Positions 27,105-36,465 of a DNA stretch of 64,000 nucleotides are shown one piece after another. A program made the translations under genes and the position numbers. The DNA comes from JABWCQ01 sp964587105. GTDB lineage: Bacteria > Electryoneota > RPQS01. Where the stretch lies: the NCBI GenBank assembly GCA_964587105.1, contig CAZPKG010000011.1:39843-103842 (forward strand). Reading direction: 5' to 3'. Under the pieces are notes generated by a model, which saw only the letters and a list, made by a program, of their open reading frames with translations, had not been told where the DNA came from and ran no database searches. The number at the start of each line of letters is the position of its first letter. Positions within the stretch are counted from its first letter, which is position 1.

Positions 27105-27132
27105 ACAGGGTGCCCCAACTGGGGCACCCTGT
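27105..27132 (-). terminator. Terminator after the 27181-29652 protease gene
   Basis: Perfect 12-bp stem ACAGGGTGCCCC with its complement and an AACT loop; the minus strand continues TTCTTTTCTTGG. Confidence 0.8.
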
Positions 27133-27180
27133 GAATCCTACCATTGCTGAGCCGAAACCCGCAAGGGCGGGTTAGTTCAG

Positions 27181-29652
27181 TTATTTCATCAAGAGCATCT
27201 TCTTGGATTCGACGAATCCATTGGCTTCGAGGCGGTACACGTAGACGCCGCTGGCCATTGAGGATGCGTCGAATTTAACCGTGAACCGGCCGGCTTCGTG
27301 ATGGCCCGTGGCGAGTGTGGCAACTTCGCGGCCCAGAACATCAAAGACCTTCAAGCTAACGTCGCCTGCATTCAGCAAGTCGTAGGCAATCGTGGTCGAA
27401 GGATTGAACGGATTCGGATAGTTTTGATGCAGCGCGTACTCTTCCGGTAACATACCCTTGTTGGGGTCGGCCATCTCAATTGCAATCACACCATTGTCGT
27501 CATTCGGGCCGTTCGGATTCGGGCAAGCTGTTCCGGTGACGCTCAGAGTATAGGCTCCGCGACGAGTCGAATAGCCGTGCACCATCAGCCAGTAGGTTTG
27601 ATTGGCATTGGCGGTGAAGGTAATTTGGCTTGAGGTGCCGCAGAAGTCGTCGTTACAGGCAACCAAAGTCGTACCGGGGCAGGCGCCGCTGGTGCGAATG
27701 CCAAGGCCTGTGTCGTAGCCTGATCCGCACAGTGAAACGGTGACAACTCGACAGGTCGGCAGCGTCAGTGCATAGACGTGTTCCCGCGAACTTGCGCCCA
27801 CGCAATCGGCGTAATTATTGACCGCATTGGTAGTGTTGCCGGTTGTGGAATAGGGAACTGCCGTAATTGCGACACCGGGGCAGACGTCGGGATTGCCGCC
27901 ACCGCCGCTGCAAGCGACACCGGTGACGTTCATCGTGAAGTTGCCGCTGTTGGTCGAATAGCCGTGCACACGAATCCAATAAGTCGTGTTGGCGTTGGCG
28001 GTAAAGGACACAACCGAGGACGTGGAGCCGCTGCCGCACGCCGTTGCATCATCGTTGCAGGCAACTTGCGTTGTGCCGGGACAACTGCCGCCGCTATAGA
28101 TTCCGAGGCCGGTATCATAGCTTGATCCGCACAGTGAAACAGTTACCGTTTGACAGGTCGCGAGATTCAAGCTATAGATAACTTCTTTTGAAGTTGCGCC
28201 GACGCAATTGGTGTAGTTGTTGTTTGCGGTTGCCGTTGTGCCGGAGGTTGAATACGGCAGAGATGCAATGGCCGTACCGGGGCAAAGGTCGTTGACTGGT
28301 GCGCCGCCACCACCGCCGCCCGTACCGTTCAAACCATCGAGCGTATTGGGAGCGGTACCGTTCGGATCGAGCCAGTTGCTCAAACGAGTTGAACTCGTTC
28401 CGCCGCCGGCCCAACTGTAGGCGAACTTTCCAAAGTAGTCGTTGACATTATTTGTGCACGTCGCGTCGCCGCCGTGCAATTGGCCGATGATGCGCGAGTT
28501 CTGATCAAATAGCGGCGAGCCCGAGGAGCCCGGTTCGGTGGTGCCGTCATCCCATGCGCCGATGTTCCAATGGTTGTCACCTGTGGTGTACCAGCCGCTC
28601 GAAGTGGGTGCATTGTTGTCAAATGAGATCTTCTTAATATCGCCGCTTGGATGATGAATGCAAATCGAATTCGTCGAGGGTGAGTTCACACGGTTCCAGC
28701 CGTTGTAATACGGGTTGTAGGTCGAAGGCGGTGTGCTTGACAATTGCAGCAATGCGAAGTCGGATGTGCTCCAGCTTGCGCGCAAGGTTGCGTTGGCAAC
28801 GGTTTGATTGGTCGGGCCATCAACATTTGAGCAACTGGAACTCTCGTAATTGAACATGAACACCCAACTGGCTTCGCCGCCCAAGCAGTGATAGGCAGTC
28901 AAAAAGTAGGGAGTTTGATTGGCGGCGGTGTTATTGACCAGCGAGCCGGTGCAAATGCGCGAGCCGCCGGAAAGAATCATGCAAACGCCGCGCTTTTCAT
29001 CCTGCCAATTCGCACCTTCGGGGCAGTTGATGTTGTTGTTGCATGAGCCGGAGGAACCAAAGGCGTCAAGCGCACGGTCACGCGGACGGCTGAACACGTC
29101 GCGATAGCCGTGGTTGACGGTCATGATGGACAGCACACTTTGATTACGCACATTGGCGGGTTCGAGATACTCCAAAGTAATCGCCGAACCTTTCACGGGC
29201 TGTGTGATGTTCGTGCCATTATCCCAATTGTTGAAACTTGTGAAGGCACCGATGACTTGCGAACGGTCGTCGTTATAGATGAACAGTTGTCCGCCTTTGG
29301 GAATAAACCATTGATCGTAAACCAAACCGATCGTATTGGCATTCTGTGACGCAATGCGCAAGCGCCACAGACGGTCTCCGCTCGGAAGATTCTCCCACAT
29401 TCCGCTGTTCGTGAGGTTCAGATTGACGGGAAGTTCGGCCGCAAACCTGAGCGGAACGTCCTTTCCTTCGGCTTCATCTTCAGCCATCAGCGCAAGATGA
29501 TCTTGATAGACCATCGTTACGGTTGGCACGTTGGCGGACACGGCCCATTCTTCACTTGGCGGAGTGCCACCCGCCGAAATCTGCGCATACCCCATCTGAC
29601 TTGCGGCCAAACATACAGCCGCCACAAAGACCCACCGATACAGCTTACACAT
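27181..29652 (-). CDS. Secreted trypsin-like (lysyl endopeptidase type) serine protease with two PPC modules and T9SS tail
   Basis: The start at 29652 is preferred over the frame opening at 29910: GGGAG lies upstream and a signal peptide follows (MCKLYRWVFVAAVCLAASQM, cut near YAQ). A propeptide-like region (about 40-190) is followed by a chymotrypsin-fold domain. Its triad is His255 (LTAYHC), Asp298 (STSDFALLQL) and Ser377 (EPGSSGSPLF), with paired Cys as in the lysyl endopeptidase family. Two PPC-like units follow: NDLCPGTAIASLPYSTSGTT to YWIRVHGYSTNSGNF, and PDVCPGVAITAVPYSTTGNT to YWLMVHGYSTRRGAY. A T9SS tail (LHQNYPNPFNPSTTIAYDLL, ending KMLLMK) closes the protein. It is probably an exported endopeptidase anchored or released by T9SS. 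Confidence 0.92.
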   Translation of the reverse strand: MCKLYRWVFVAAVCLAASQMGYAQISAGGTPPSEEWAVSANVPTVTMVYQDHLALMAEDEAEGKDVPLRFAAELPVNLNLTNSGMWENLPSGDRLWRLRIASQNANTIGLVYDQWFIPKGGQLFIYNDDRSQVIGAFTSFNNWDNGTNITQPVKGSAITLEYLEPANVRNQSVLSIMTVNHGYRDVFSRPRDRALDAFGSSGSCNNNINCPEGANWQDEKRGVCMILSGGSRICTGSLVNNTAANQTPYFLTAYHCLGGEASWVFMFNYESSSCSNVDGPTNQTVANATLRASWSTSDFALLQLSSTPPSTYNPYYNGWNRVNSPSTNSICIHHPSGDIKKISFDNNAPTSSGWYTTGDNHWNIGAWDDGTTEPGSSGSPLFDQNSRIIGQLHGGDATCTNNVNDYFGKFAYSWAGGGTSSTRLSNWLDPNGTAPNTLDGLNGTGGGGGGAPVNDLCPGTAIASLPYSTSGTTATANNNYTNCVGATSKEVIYSLNLATCQTVTVSLCGSSYDTGLGIYSGGSCPGTTQVACNDDATACGSGSTSSVVSFTANANTTYWIRVHGYSTNSGNFTMNVTGVACSGGGGNPDVCPGVAITAVPYSTTGNTTNAVNNYADCVGASSREHVYALTLPTCRVVTVSLCGSGYDTGLGIRTSGACPGTTLVACNDDFCGTSSQITFTANANQTYWLMVHGYSTRRGAYTLSVTGTACPNPNGPNDDNGVIAIEMADPNKGMLPEEYALHQNYPNPFNPSTTIAYDLLNAGDVSLKVFDVLGREVATLATGHHEAGRFTVKFDASSMASGVYVYRLEANGFVESKKMLLMK

Positions 29653-29758
29653 ACTCTTGCTCCCGTTTACTAAGTTTTTTGCCAGGTGATGCCGCCGACA
29701 GATTGACGACACTCCTGTAATTGCGCTAAACTGCTCCTTCTTCCCAAGGAGGATAAGT

Positions 29759-29787
29759 AGCTTAGCGGAAATGTCCCGAATTGTCAA
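29759..29787 (-). promoter_or_regulatory. sigma70-like promoter for the 27181-29652 protease
   Basis: On the minus strand: TTGACA, 17 bases, TAAGCT. The leader is about 100 bases. Confidence 0.45.
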
Positions 29788-29861
29788 GACCCTCACCACT
29801 TGCCCACAAAATAAACGGTGTTCACCAATAGCAAAATCAAAAGAAGGTTGCCAAAACGAAA

Positions 29862-29882
29862 CAGACGGCCCGAAGGCCGCCT
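29862..29882 (-). terminator. Terminator after the 29903-32068 gene
   Basis: Stem CAGxCGGCC/GGCCGxCTG with one mismatch and a CGAA loop; the minus strand continues TTTCGTTTTGG. Confidence 0.6.
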
Positions 29883-29902
29883 GCGACAGAAAAGCCGGTG
29901 CC

Positions 29903-32068
29903 TTAGTCAATCACACTTGACGTGACCACGTAGAAGTGGCTGTCAAAGGGTGAAGCGAGGACATTGAGATCGGTGTAGGATGTGGCCAGAGTTGTGGCGA
30001 TAAGATTTGTTGGAATGATCTCAACGTCCGGGGTGGTTGAGCGGTAGATGTGATACTCGATGGGTTCACAGGGAAACCCTGTCCAGTTCAACACAACGCT
30101 CTCGTTTGAACGGATAATTGTTAGGGAGTCGGGAGTCAAGTCGCCGGGAGGAAGTTGAAACGGAGATAACTCGATGGTCAGGAAGTATGGATTCGTGGCA
30201 AACGGATCCGTGCGCATCACGTAAACGTCGAGTATCGAGTTAGACGGAGAGGAAGCTGGGATCACAATCATGCCGCACGAACACACGTCGCAATAGAGCG
30301 TCAAGTTGCCACCAAAGAACATACTCGCAGCCAACGCATACCCCGGAGAATTGCATAGTGTAACTAAGTACGTGCACGAGGGGCAATTGGGGCGGGAGTA
30401 TCGGAACACGTGCTCTGCACTGGAAGCTTGGCCGCAACGATCCGGGCCCCAATCGCAGATCGGAAAGCCTGAGGCATAAAATGGCAAGCCCAGTAAGGTG
30501 AAGAGATTTTCAGACCGAAACAAATGCAACGTGAAGTTGCCCGATGCACCCGTTGAGTCGTCAATCCGCAGGTAGTACTCACTGGCCGGTACCAGAGTGC
30601 GCCGTCCGCCCGCGCCGCAACTGTCCCCAAACACGAATGCCGGTGTCAGATTTCCGCACGTTCCGGTGTAGGCGTCCACGTAGGGCGAAAACCCTATGCC
30701 TTCTGTTAAGACGTCCATGCAAGTGCTGCTTGTATTGGTCACCCGATAAAACACGTCCGGGCCGATGCCGACACCACAGCCAAGCGAGCTATTGCTTGCG
30801 GCGATTGTGCTGCCATTGACCGCGACGTGTGTTCCGCTAAAGAGCAGGGGAATCGCAGTCGCGCACTCGTCGCCCGGAGGGGTCACGCTTAACTCGTAAT
30901 ACCCGCTTTCAGACCCCGCTCCATCCACAACGATCAAATATGTAACCCCGGCCACGAATTGATAGCGAAGTTGGCTTTGCAGGCCGCACGCATTGTCATT
31001 GCAGGCCACCGGATTCAGATTGTTGCAACTGCCGAAGGGGCTTTCATAGATCTGCAATACGGTGTTAAAGCTACTGCCGCAGGTGGAAACGTCAAGAAGT
31101 GCCGTTGATGCCGGAGTGAAACGATAAACGTCGTCGCGGTTCCCGCCCAAATTGCAACTTCCCAAATCGTCGGCAGAGAAATTCGTGTTGCCTGTTATGT
31201 AGAATGGAATATTCTCGATTACCCGTCCGAGGCAGCTGTCGCGCTCCTCTTCGACCAGCAGATTCATGAAGTTCGCCGCAGGTGTCCGGTGATCGAGAAC
31301 GATGTAGTAAACCGTGTTGGCCAGAAACGTGTACGTGAGCCGGGCTTCCGTACCACATGCGTTGTCATTGCAGGCGACGCTGAAGGAATTAAAGCAGGTG
31401 CCGTCCACGCTTTGGACGATTTCGATAATTGTGTCTTCGGAACCGAACAGACATGAGCTGACCAGACAGCGCCGAGTCTCCGCGAACTCCACGCGAAAGA
31501 ATTGGTCCGGTCCGGATTGGGTTGTTCCACACAGGTTCACTTCATTCTGAATTCCAGCGGCAGGTTGGAAGTGCGAAAATGGAAGCTCGGTAACCTCGAC
31601 TCCGGGGCAAATATCCGCATAATCCGGCAGGCGAAAAATCTGAAATGTGTAAGCTATGTCGCGGACTTGCTCAAGCCCGATCACGCCGATTTCAATCACA
31701 ACGGTTTGCCCCTGCGTCAAGGCCAAGGGATGCCCGGGAGTTTGGTCAATCGAACCCAGTTCTATTAGAATAGAATTGCCGGAACAGCAGGTACCGTCGG
31801 TCCACAAACGCATCCGGTAGTTGTCGCTGTTTGTGCTTCCTGTCATGGTAAACCTATACGTGTCCGCTGCCGGTGCGGTAAAAGTGTAGAACACGTCGTT
31901 AACGGGGTCACCTATACAAGACGGACCGTTGCTTACGTCCAGGACACCTTCGTCTCTAAACGGAACCGAGGTCACTACTGTTGCGGATTCGCATGACGGG
32001 CCTCCGGCGGCTAAGGCGAATTGAACCGCAAACACTACAGGCAAGAGTCTAATTACAAACGACTTCAT
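29903..32068 (-). CDS. Secreted protein of tandem PPC modules with Fn3-like end (721 aa)
   Basis: The ATG at 32068 (AAGGAGACTCGG before it) is preferred to the frame opening at 32116. A signal peptide (MKSFVIRLLPVVFAVQFALA) is followed by four to five PPC-like units of about 125 residues. Recognisable phrases are CESATVVTSVPFRDEG, CPGVEVTELPFSHF with YYIVLDHRTPAANF, CLGRVIENIPFYITGNTNF with YLIVVDGAGSESGYY, and DECATAIPLLFSGTHVAV with YYLRIDDSTGASGNF. The repeated DNACG motif (CNDNACGTE, CNDNACGLQ) matches the CNDD segment of other members. The C-terminal module has LTPDSLTIIRSNESVVLNWT and YHIYRSTTPD. No T9SS tail. Function unknown. Confidence 0.88.
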   Translation of the reverse strand: MKSFVIRLLPVVFAVQFALAAGGPSCESATVVTSVPFRDEGVLDVSNGPSCIGDPVNDVFYTFTAPAADTYRFTMTGSTNSDNYRMRLWTDGTCCSGNSILIELGSIDQTPGHPLALTQGQTVVIEIGVIGLEQVRDIAYTFQIFRLPDYADICPGVEVTELPFSHFQPAAGIQNEVNLCGTTQSGPDQFFRVEFAETRRCLVSSCLFGSEDTIIEIVQSVDGTCFNSFSVACNDNACGTEARLTYTFLANTVYYIVLDHRTPAANFMNLLVEEERDSCLGRVIENIPFYITGNTNFSADDLGSCNLGGNRDDVYRFTPASTALLDVSTCGSSFNTVLQIYESPFGSCNNLNPVACNDNACGLQSQLRYQFVAGVTYLIVVDGAGSESGYYELSVTPPGDECATAIPLLFSGTHVAVNGSTIAASNSSLGCGVGIGPDVFYRVTNTSSTCMDVLTEGIGFSPYVDAYTGTCGNLTPAFVFGDSCGAGGRRTLVPASEYYLRIDDSTGASGNFTLHLFRSENLFTLLGLPFYASGFPICDWGPDRCGQASSAEHVFRYSRPNCPSCTYLVTLCNSPGYALAASMFFGGNLTLYCDVCSCGMIVIPASSPSNSILDVYVMRTDPFATNPYFLTIELSPFQLPPGDLTPDSLTIIRSNESVVLNWTGFPCEPIEYHIYRSTTPDVEIIPTNLIATTLATSYTDLNVLASPFDSHFYVVTSSVID

Positions 32069-32092
32069 CCGAGTCTCCTTAGTATTTGCTGC

Positions 32093-32121
32093 AATATAAC
32101 AACGGAATATGACCAAAACAA
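32093..32121 (-). promoter_or_regulatory. sigma70-like promoter for the 29903-32068 gene
   Basis: On the minus strand: TTGTTT, 17 bases, TATATT. Confidence 0.5.
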
Positions 32122-32157
32122 GAATATTTGTGATTCAACAAGAATTTCCAAGAAAAA

Positions 32158-32182
32158 CGGGCGGCTTCAGTGAAGCCGCCCG
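32158..32182 (-). terminator. Terminator after the 32208-35537 gene
   Basis: Perfect 11-bp stem CGGGCGGCTTC with its complement and a 3-base loop; the minus strand continues TTTTTCTTGG. Confidence 0.8.
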
Positions 32183-32207
32183 CACAAGAGAAAAGGTATT
32201 GTGCAAG

Positions 32208-35200
32208 TTATTTGCCGACGGACTTTTCTTCGACTTCGTTGTTGTCTTGGATGTGCGGATTTGAAATCTCGACTGAGTTCACCGCCTGATCTTTAGGAAG
32301 CTGATCACCAATGGCCATAAGTCCCGGACCGTCCGCGCCGACGGCTACGACTTGGAAGAAGCCCATCATATCGGGTGTGCTCAGGCCGCCGCTGACAGTG
32401 GCCTGAGGTGAGGTTGTGGTTAAGATCAGATTGCCCGGTGCGACAATAGCGGCTTGATTTGTCGAGTAGTAAACCTGATAAGACAGGGCATTGGCGGTCG
32501 CTCCCCAATAAAGGAAGATGTCGTCGCTGCCGTCATTGGCCAGAATGACCAGATCGTCAACAGGGTCAGGCGTCGGCGCAACGCACGGAGTTCCGCTTAC
32601 GTTGATGACGTAGTTACCGCAATTCGTGCTGAAGCCGTGCACGAGGAATTGATAGTTGGTGTTGGCTTGCGCTTGGAAGGTGGCGGTGCTTTGAAGAACG
32701 TAATTCCCGCCGCAATAATTGTCGTCATTGCAGACAATCAGCGGAGCGATATTCGGGCAAACGCCGCCGTAGATTCCCAGACCGGTGTCGTAGTTTGAAC
32801 CACAGAGCGAAACCGTGACGTCCTGACAGGTATTCGAGTAGTAGTTGTAAACCATCTCGCGCGAATCTACGCCGACGCATGGCGTGTAGTTGTCAGCCAT
32901 GCAGCAAGTGTTGCCGTAATCGGTGAACGGGAGCGAGGGCACATTGATGCCTGGGCAAACGTCGCCGTAGGGCATGCCCTGCGGTGCGCCGCCGGAAACA
33001 TAAAGCATGAACTGTCCGGCAGCGTCGTTGTATCCGCTTACGATGATGTAGTAAGTGCGGTTGGCTTCCGCGTTGAACAAGACAGAACTTTTGAGACCGT
33101 TATTGCCGCAGGCATCATCGTTCCACGCAACGACCGTTGAGCCCGGGCACGGTCCTCCCGTGCGGACTTCGAGGCCTGTGTCGAACAGTGTTAGTGCATC
33201 GTCACAGGTGTGAACCTGAAGCACTTGACAAACAGGTGAGGTGTATTGGAAAAATACCTCTTTCGAGCTGGGGCCTACGATAGTTGCAAAATCATCCGAC
33301 GCAGGCCGCGTATCGCCGAAATCGTTAAACGGCAGACCGGTGATTACATACGGTGTTTCGCAGTCATCGTTGTACACTTCGAGTTCGAGTGACGACATTC
33401 CTTCCGCGCCGTTAAATCCGTCCATGTGAATGTAGTATGTCGCACCGGCGCCGGCATCAAATACGACGGTACTCGCAAGAGGATCTCCACCGCAAGTGTA
33501 ATCGTCGTTACAGCCCGCGCTCCACGTTCCCGGACAGGCGCCGCCATAGCGCACGTCGAGAATCGTGTCAAAGTTTGTGAAGCAGGTTTTCGCGCGCATG
33601 GTTTGGTTATACGGTGAAACCCAATACCAATGCACATCCTGACCGTCCTGAGTCGGGCGGCATTCGGGGTTCACGTCGTCGTTGCCGCACCACGTCGCGC
33701 CATAAGTGAAATAGGGAATCTCGGTGATTTGATAGCCGGGACACTGTGCGTTGCCTTGCGCACCGGCGGCAACACCGGTTACATTCAGCGTAAAGTTACC
33801 CCAAGACGAGGCATAACCTTCTAAAACGATGAGATAAGGCACGCCGCCCTGCGCAGTGAAGGTCACTTGACTTTGCGCGCCACAGAAGTCGTCATTACAG
33901 CCCGCGCTCGTAAACCACTGCATACATGCGCCGATCTGGAAAATGAAAAGCTGAGTGTCAAAGTTCGAGCCGCAAGTTGAGACGGTGACCGTATGATCAC
34001 ACGGCAACTGAAGCTGGTACATTACTTCGGGAGAAGTGTTTGTGTTGCAGCCACTCACGGTGTTGAAATTATTGGCGGCAAATTGCGTGCTGCCGGAAAC
34101 GGAGAAGGGAAGCGTTGTGATTGTGGTGAAGCCGGGTTGTCCGCACGAATCGTTGGGCGGGCCAAACGGCTGCCAGTAGTTACCTGTTTGCGAGCCGCTG
34201 TTGTTGGGATCAAGCCAATCACGCACGCGGCTTGAGGAATTTCCGCCGCCATCCCAACTTGAAGAGAGTTTGCCATAACGATCCAGCTGACTGGGCATTC
34301 CACAGCCGGAGAGACCGCCGTGCAGCTGACCAATAACGCGGCCACTGCTGGCGATCAACGGAGAACCTGAAGAGCCGCCTTCGGTGACGCCGTTATCCCA
34401 ATCCACGCGCCAATGTGTGTTAGGAAAGCTGCCGTTCCAATCGGCGCTCACGGGTGCTGAATAATCTTCACTGCCTTTCTTCACATCGCCGGAAGGATGG
34501 TGAATACCATAGGTTGAGCCCGGAGCAGTGCCACCACGATCCCAGCCCATGAATGCGGGAATATAGCCCGTGTTCGGACGCGGACGCGACAGACGCAAAA
34601 GTGCGAAATCCGAGTTTACCCAGTTGGCCAACAAGCTCGCGTTGGCGATGACGCTGTTGGTCGGGCCGTCGGTGTTGGGTGAGCACGCTGCGCTTTCATA
34701 ATTAAAGACAAACTGCCAATTGGTGTGATTACCGTTCAAGCAATGATCGGCAGTCAGAAATAGCGGATCACCGTTTTGAAGGGTGTTGTTTAGCATCGTG
34801 CCGCTGCACCAACGACCGACAGACGGATCAAAGATCATCGCAACGGCACGCTTTTCTTCCTGCATGTAGCCGAAGCAGTTGATGTTGACGTTACAGGCGC
34901 CTGAGCTGCCAAAAACGTCGAGCGGATCGCGCTCACGGACATCGTCTCGGTTAAACATGTGTCGGTAGCCGTGCAACACGGTTTGGATTGACAGCTCGTT
35001 TGTGCCTTCTGTCCCTTCAGGGATGACGAGTTCAATCGTCATGGCGCTGCCGATGATGAACGGCGAGATGTTCGTGCCGTCCCAATTGTCAATGTAAGTG
35101 AACGGCCCTTCGACTTGGGTGTGGGAATCGTTGTAGTAATAGATTTCGCACGGCTTGACCAGCTGCCAGCCGTCGAAGTGAAGACAGAGATCGGTTGCGT

Positions 35201-35537
35201 CGGGAGATTCAATCCGCAATCTCCAAACACGTGCGCCGTTAGGGAGAGTTTCCCAACTGCCGGAATTGCTGAGATTCAGATGAACGGGCAGCGGAATTGA
35301 CGAGCGAAACGGAATAGACTCGCCCGACAAACGCGCGGCCTCAATTTCTGATTCGTCTTCAGCCTTGAAGACACTGTTGTCCTGCAACGGCATCACAACT
35401 GAGCTTGGCGCGGGCACGGAAAATTGCATGCTGGGCGCTTGAACCGGCAGATTGACGGCTTGGTACTGTGCCATTGCAAGTGAACTGCCCAGACACAGAA
35501 GCACAAGCAAATACATCGATAATCTTAACTTCTTCAT
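32208..35537 (-). CDS. Secreted trypsin-like serine protease fused to four or more PPC modules (1109 aa)
   Basis: The signal peptide (MKKLRLSMYLLVLLCLGSSL, cut near AMAQ) precedes a propeptide-like region similar to that of 27181-29652 (HLNLSNSGSWETLPNGARVW). The protease domain has triad candidates His265 (LTADHC), Asp310 (NSDFALLRL) and Ser390 (EGGSSGSPLI). PPC-like units then follow, with cores NFDTQLFIFQ, NFDTILDVRYGGACPG, LFDTGLEVRTGGPCPG and NYDTGLGIYGGVCPN and the strands YLIVLEGYASSWGNF, YYIHMDGFNG, YYIIVSGYNDAAGQF and YQFLVHGFSTNCGNY. The end is an Fn3-like module (VDDLVILANDGSDDIFLYWG, YQVYYSTNQ) and a polar tail. In contrast to its sister protease it has no T9SS tail, so its export end-point may differ. 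Confidence 0.92.
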   Translation of the reverse strand: MKKLRLSMYLLVLLCLGSSLAMAQYQAVNLPVQAPSMQFSVPAPSSVVMPLQDNSVFKAEDESEIEAARLSGESIPFRSSIPLPVHLNLSNSGSWETLPNGARVWRLRIESPDATDLCLHFDGWQLVKPCEIYYYNDSHTQVEGPFTYIDNWDGTNISPFIIGSAMTIELVIPEGTEGTNELSIQTVLHGYRHMFNRDDVRERDPLDVFGSSGACNVNINCFGYMQEEKRAVAMIFDPSVGRWCSGTMLNNTLQNGDPLFLTADHCLNGNHTNWQFVFNYESAACSPNTDGPTNSVIANASLLANWVNSDFALLRLSRPRPNTGYIPAFMGWDRGGTAPGSTYGIHHPSGDVKKGSEDYSAPVSADWNGSFPNTHWRVDWDNGVTEGGSSGSPLIASSGRVIGQLHGGLSGCGMPSQLDRYGKLSSSWDGGGNSSSRVRDWLDPNNSGSQTGNYWQPFGPPNDSCGQPGFTTITTLPFSVSGSTQFAANNFNTVSGCNTNTSPEVMYQLQLPCDHTVTVSTCGSNFDTQLFIFQIGACMQWFTSAGCNDDFCGAQSQVTFTAQGGVPYLIVLEGYASSWGNFTLNVTGVAAGAQGNAQCPGYQITEIPYFTYGATWCGNDDVNPECRPTQDGQDVHWYWVSPYNQTMRAKTCFTNFDTILDVRYGGACPGTWSAGCNDDYTCGGDPLASTVVFDAGAGATYYIHMDGFNGAEGMSSLELEVYNDDCETPYVITGLPFNDFGDTRPASDDFATIVGPSSKEVFFQYTSPVCQVLQVHTCDDALTLFDTGLEVRTGGPCPGSTVVAWNDDACGNNGLKSSVLFNAEANRTYYIIVSGYNDAAGQFMLYVSGGAPQGMPYGDVCPGINVPSLPFTDYGNTCCMADNYTPCVGVDSREMVYNYYSNTCQDVTVSLCGSNYDTGLGIYGGVCPNIAPLIVCNDDNYCGGNYVLQSTATFQAQANTNYQFLVHGFSTNCGNYVINVSGTPCVAPTPDPVDDLVILANDGSDDIFLYWGATANALSYQVYYSTNQAAIVAPGNLILTTTSPQATVSGGLSTPDMMGFFQVVAVGADGPGLMAIGDQLPKDQAVNSVEISNPHIQDNNEVEEKSVGK

Positions 35538-35626
35538 AACTGCTCCCTTGTGGTTTGAAACGAGTGAACGCGTCGCCCAAACGGACGACGCGTTGCCCGA
35601 TCACAAATTATCTAACTTAATGATTC

Positions 35627-35655
35627 AATTTAACGCATATTGGCGAATAGGTCAA
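35627..35655 (-). promoter_or_regulatory. sigma70-like promoter for the 32208-35537 protease
   Basis: On the minus strand: TTGACC, 17 bases, TAAATT. Confidence 0.55.
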
Positions 35656-35737
35656 TGCTTGTCAAGTTTATTCCGCCAGAAACACAATTCTTACCTGTTT
35701 TCTAACCCTTTGTTAACTCTAACTGGAGTTCCACCTT

Positions 35738-36409
35738 ATGATTCTGCAGACCCGTTCCCACCCCATCTCCCTCCTCAACTCACCTGAGCCGAACAGTCAG
35801 CTTGAAGCAATCAACCGTTTGCCGAATCCGCCGCTGATTCCGCTGGCGGCTGAAGATATTCATGTGCGCCGCTGCCGTTTGGCTGGTGATGCGATTGACG
35901 GTCATCTGGGCTGTTTTCGCACGAGCGATTTGGAAGACATTCTGAAGCTTGCGCACGGCGCGCCCGCATTGATCGGGCACAACCGTTATGCAATTGCCGT
36001 CGCGAGATTTTTTGGCGGCACCGTTGAAACACATCAGAACCACAAATACATCGTGCCGAATTTCTATTGGCCGAAAGCGCACAGCGGCGCGGAAGACTTT
36101 CGCATTTTGCTTGACAGCGGCATCATCACCGAGGCCTCGATTGCGTTCACGTTCAACAAACCGAGTTGTTCTATTTGCGGCCACGATATTCGTGAATGCG
36201 AACACGATCCGGGCGTCATGTACGGGCAGCAACTCTGCCACTACTGGTATGACGGTGTAGATAGAGTGCTTGAAGGCAGCTTTGTCTATCGCGGCAGCGA
36301 GCCGGGAACAGGCGTGCTGGCAGAAATGAAAAATGTTCGCAGCGAACTAAAAAACCGCAGAATGAAACTGCGGTTGGGGGGACGTGTGTACGAGGTTCTT
36401 CCTGCATAA
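35738..36409 (+). CDS. Phage prohead-protease-like protein with Cys/His cluster, isolated
   Basis: 223 residues; the ATG lies 9 bases after GGAG. The centre resembles HK97-type prohead proteases: a conserved His region NFYWPKAHSGAEDF (His115) and the serine strand GIITEASIAFTF (Ser134). A compact Cys/His cluster follows (CSICGHDIRECEH, Cys144, Cys147, Cys154, His156), probably binding zinc, then LEGSFVYRGSEPGTGV, a phrase typical of phage maturation proteases. Such enzymes cleave scaffold and capsid during head assembly. As with the portal at 17769, no capsid, scaffold or terminase gene is next to it, and it lies alone on the plus strand between minus-strand secreted-protein genes. It is a relic, a dispersed functional gene or a domesticated one. 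Family assignment is by motif only. Confidence 0.6.
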   Translation: MILQTRSHPISLLNSPEPNSQLEAINRLPNPPLIPLAAEDIHVRRCRLAGDAIDGHLGCFRTSDLEDILKLAHGAPALIGHNRYAIAVARFFGGTVETHQNHKYIVPNFYWPKAHSGAEDFRILLDSGIITEASIAFTFNKPSCSICGHDIRECEHDPGVMYGQQLCHYWYDGVDRVLEGSFVYRGSEPGTGVLAEMKNVRSELKNRRMKLRLGGRVYEVLPA

Positions 36410-36414
36410 CAACA

Positions 36415-36443
36415 AAGTGGGCCGGTCATCGAACCGGCCCACT
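36415..36443. terminator. Bidirectional hairpin between 36409 and 36466
   Basis: Arms AAGTGGGCCGG with its complement and a 7-base loop, between convergent genes. The T-tract is weak on both strands. Confidence 0.55.
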
Positions 36444-36465
36444 TGAAGTCATTGTGAATTAGAAA

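Larger units (their letters stand above)
26868..27180. other. Gene-free interval
   Basis: These 313 bases hold the promoter at 26932-26960 and the terminator at 27105-27132. No reading frame with a ribosome-binding site, no RNA gene and no repeat family seen elsewhere in the window was found. Confidence 0.6.

Noticed and set aside
27181..29910. N-terminal extension of the serine protease up to 29910
   Set aside because: The extra 86 residues overlap the neighbouring gene's end, lack a signal peptide and would bury the good signal peptide and Shine-Dalgarno sequence at 29652.
17769..36409. Intact prophage spanning the portal and prohead-protease-like genes
   Set aside because: The 17 kb between them holds only minus-strand secreted-protein genes. 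No terminase, capsid, tail, lysis or integrase gene and no attachment sites were seen.
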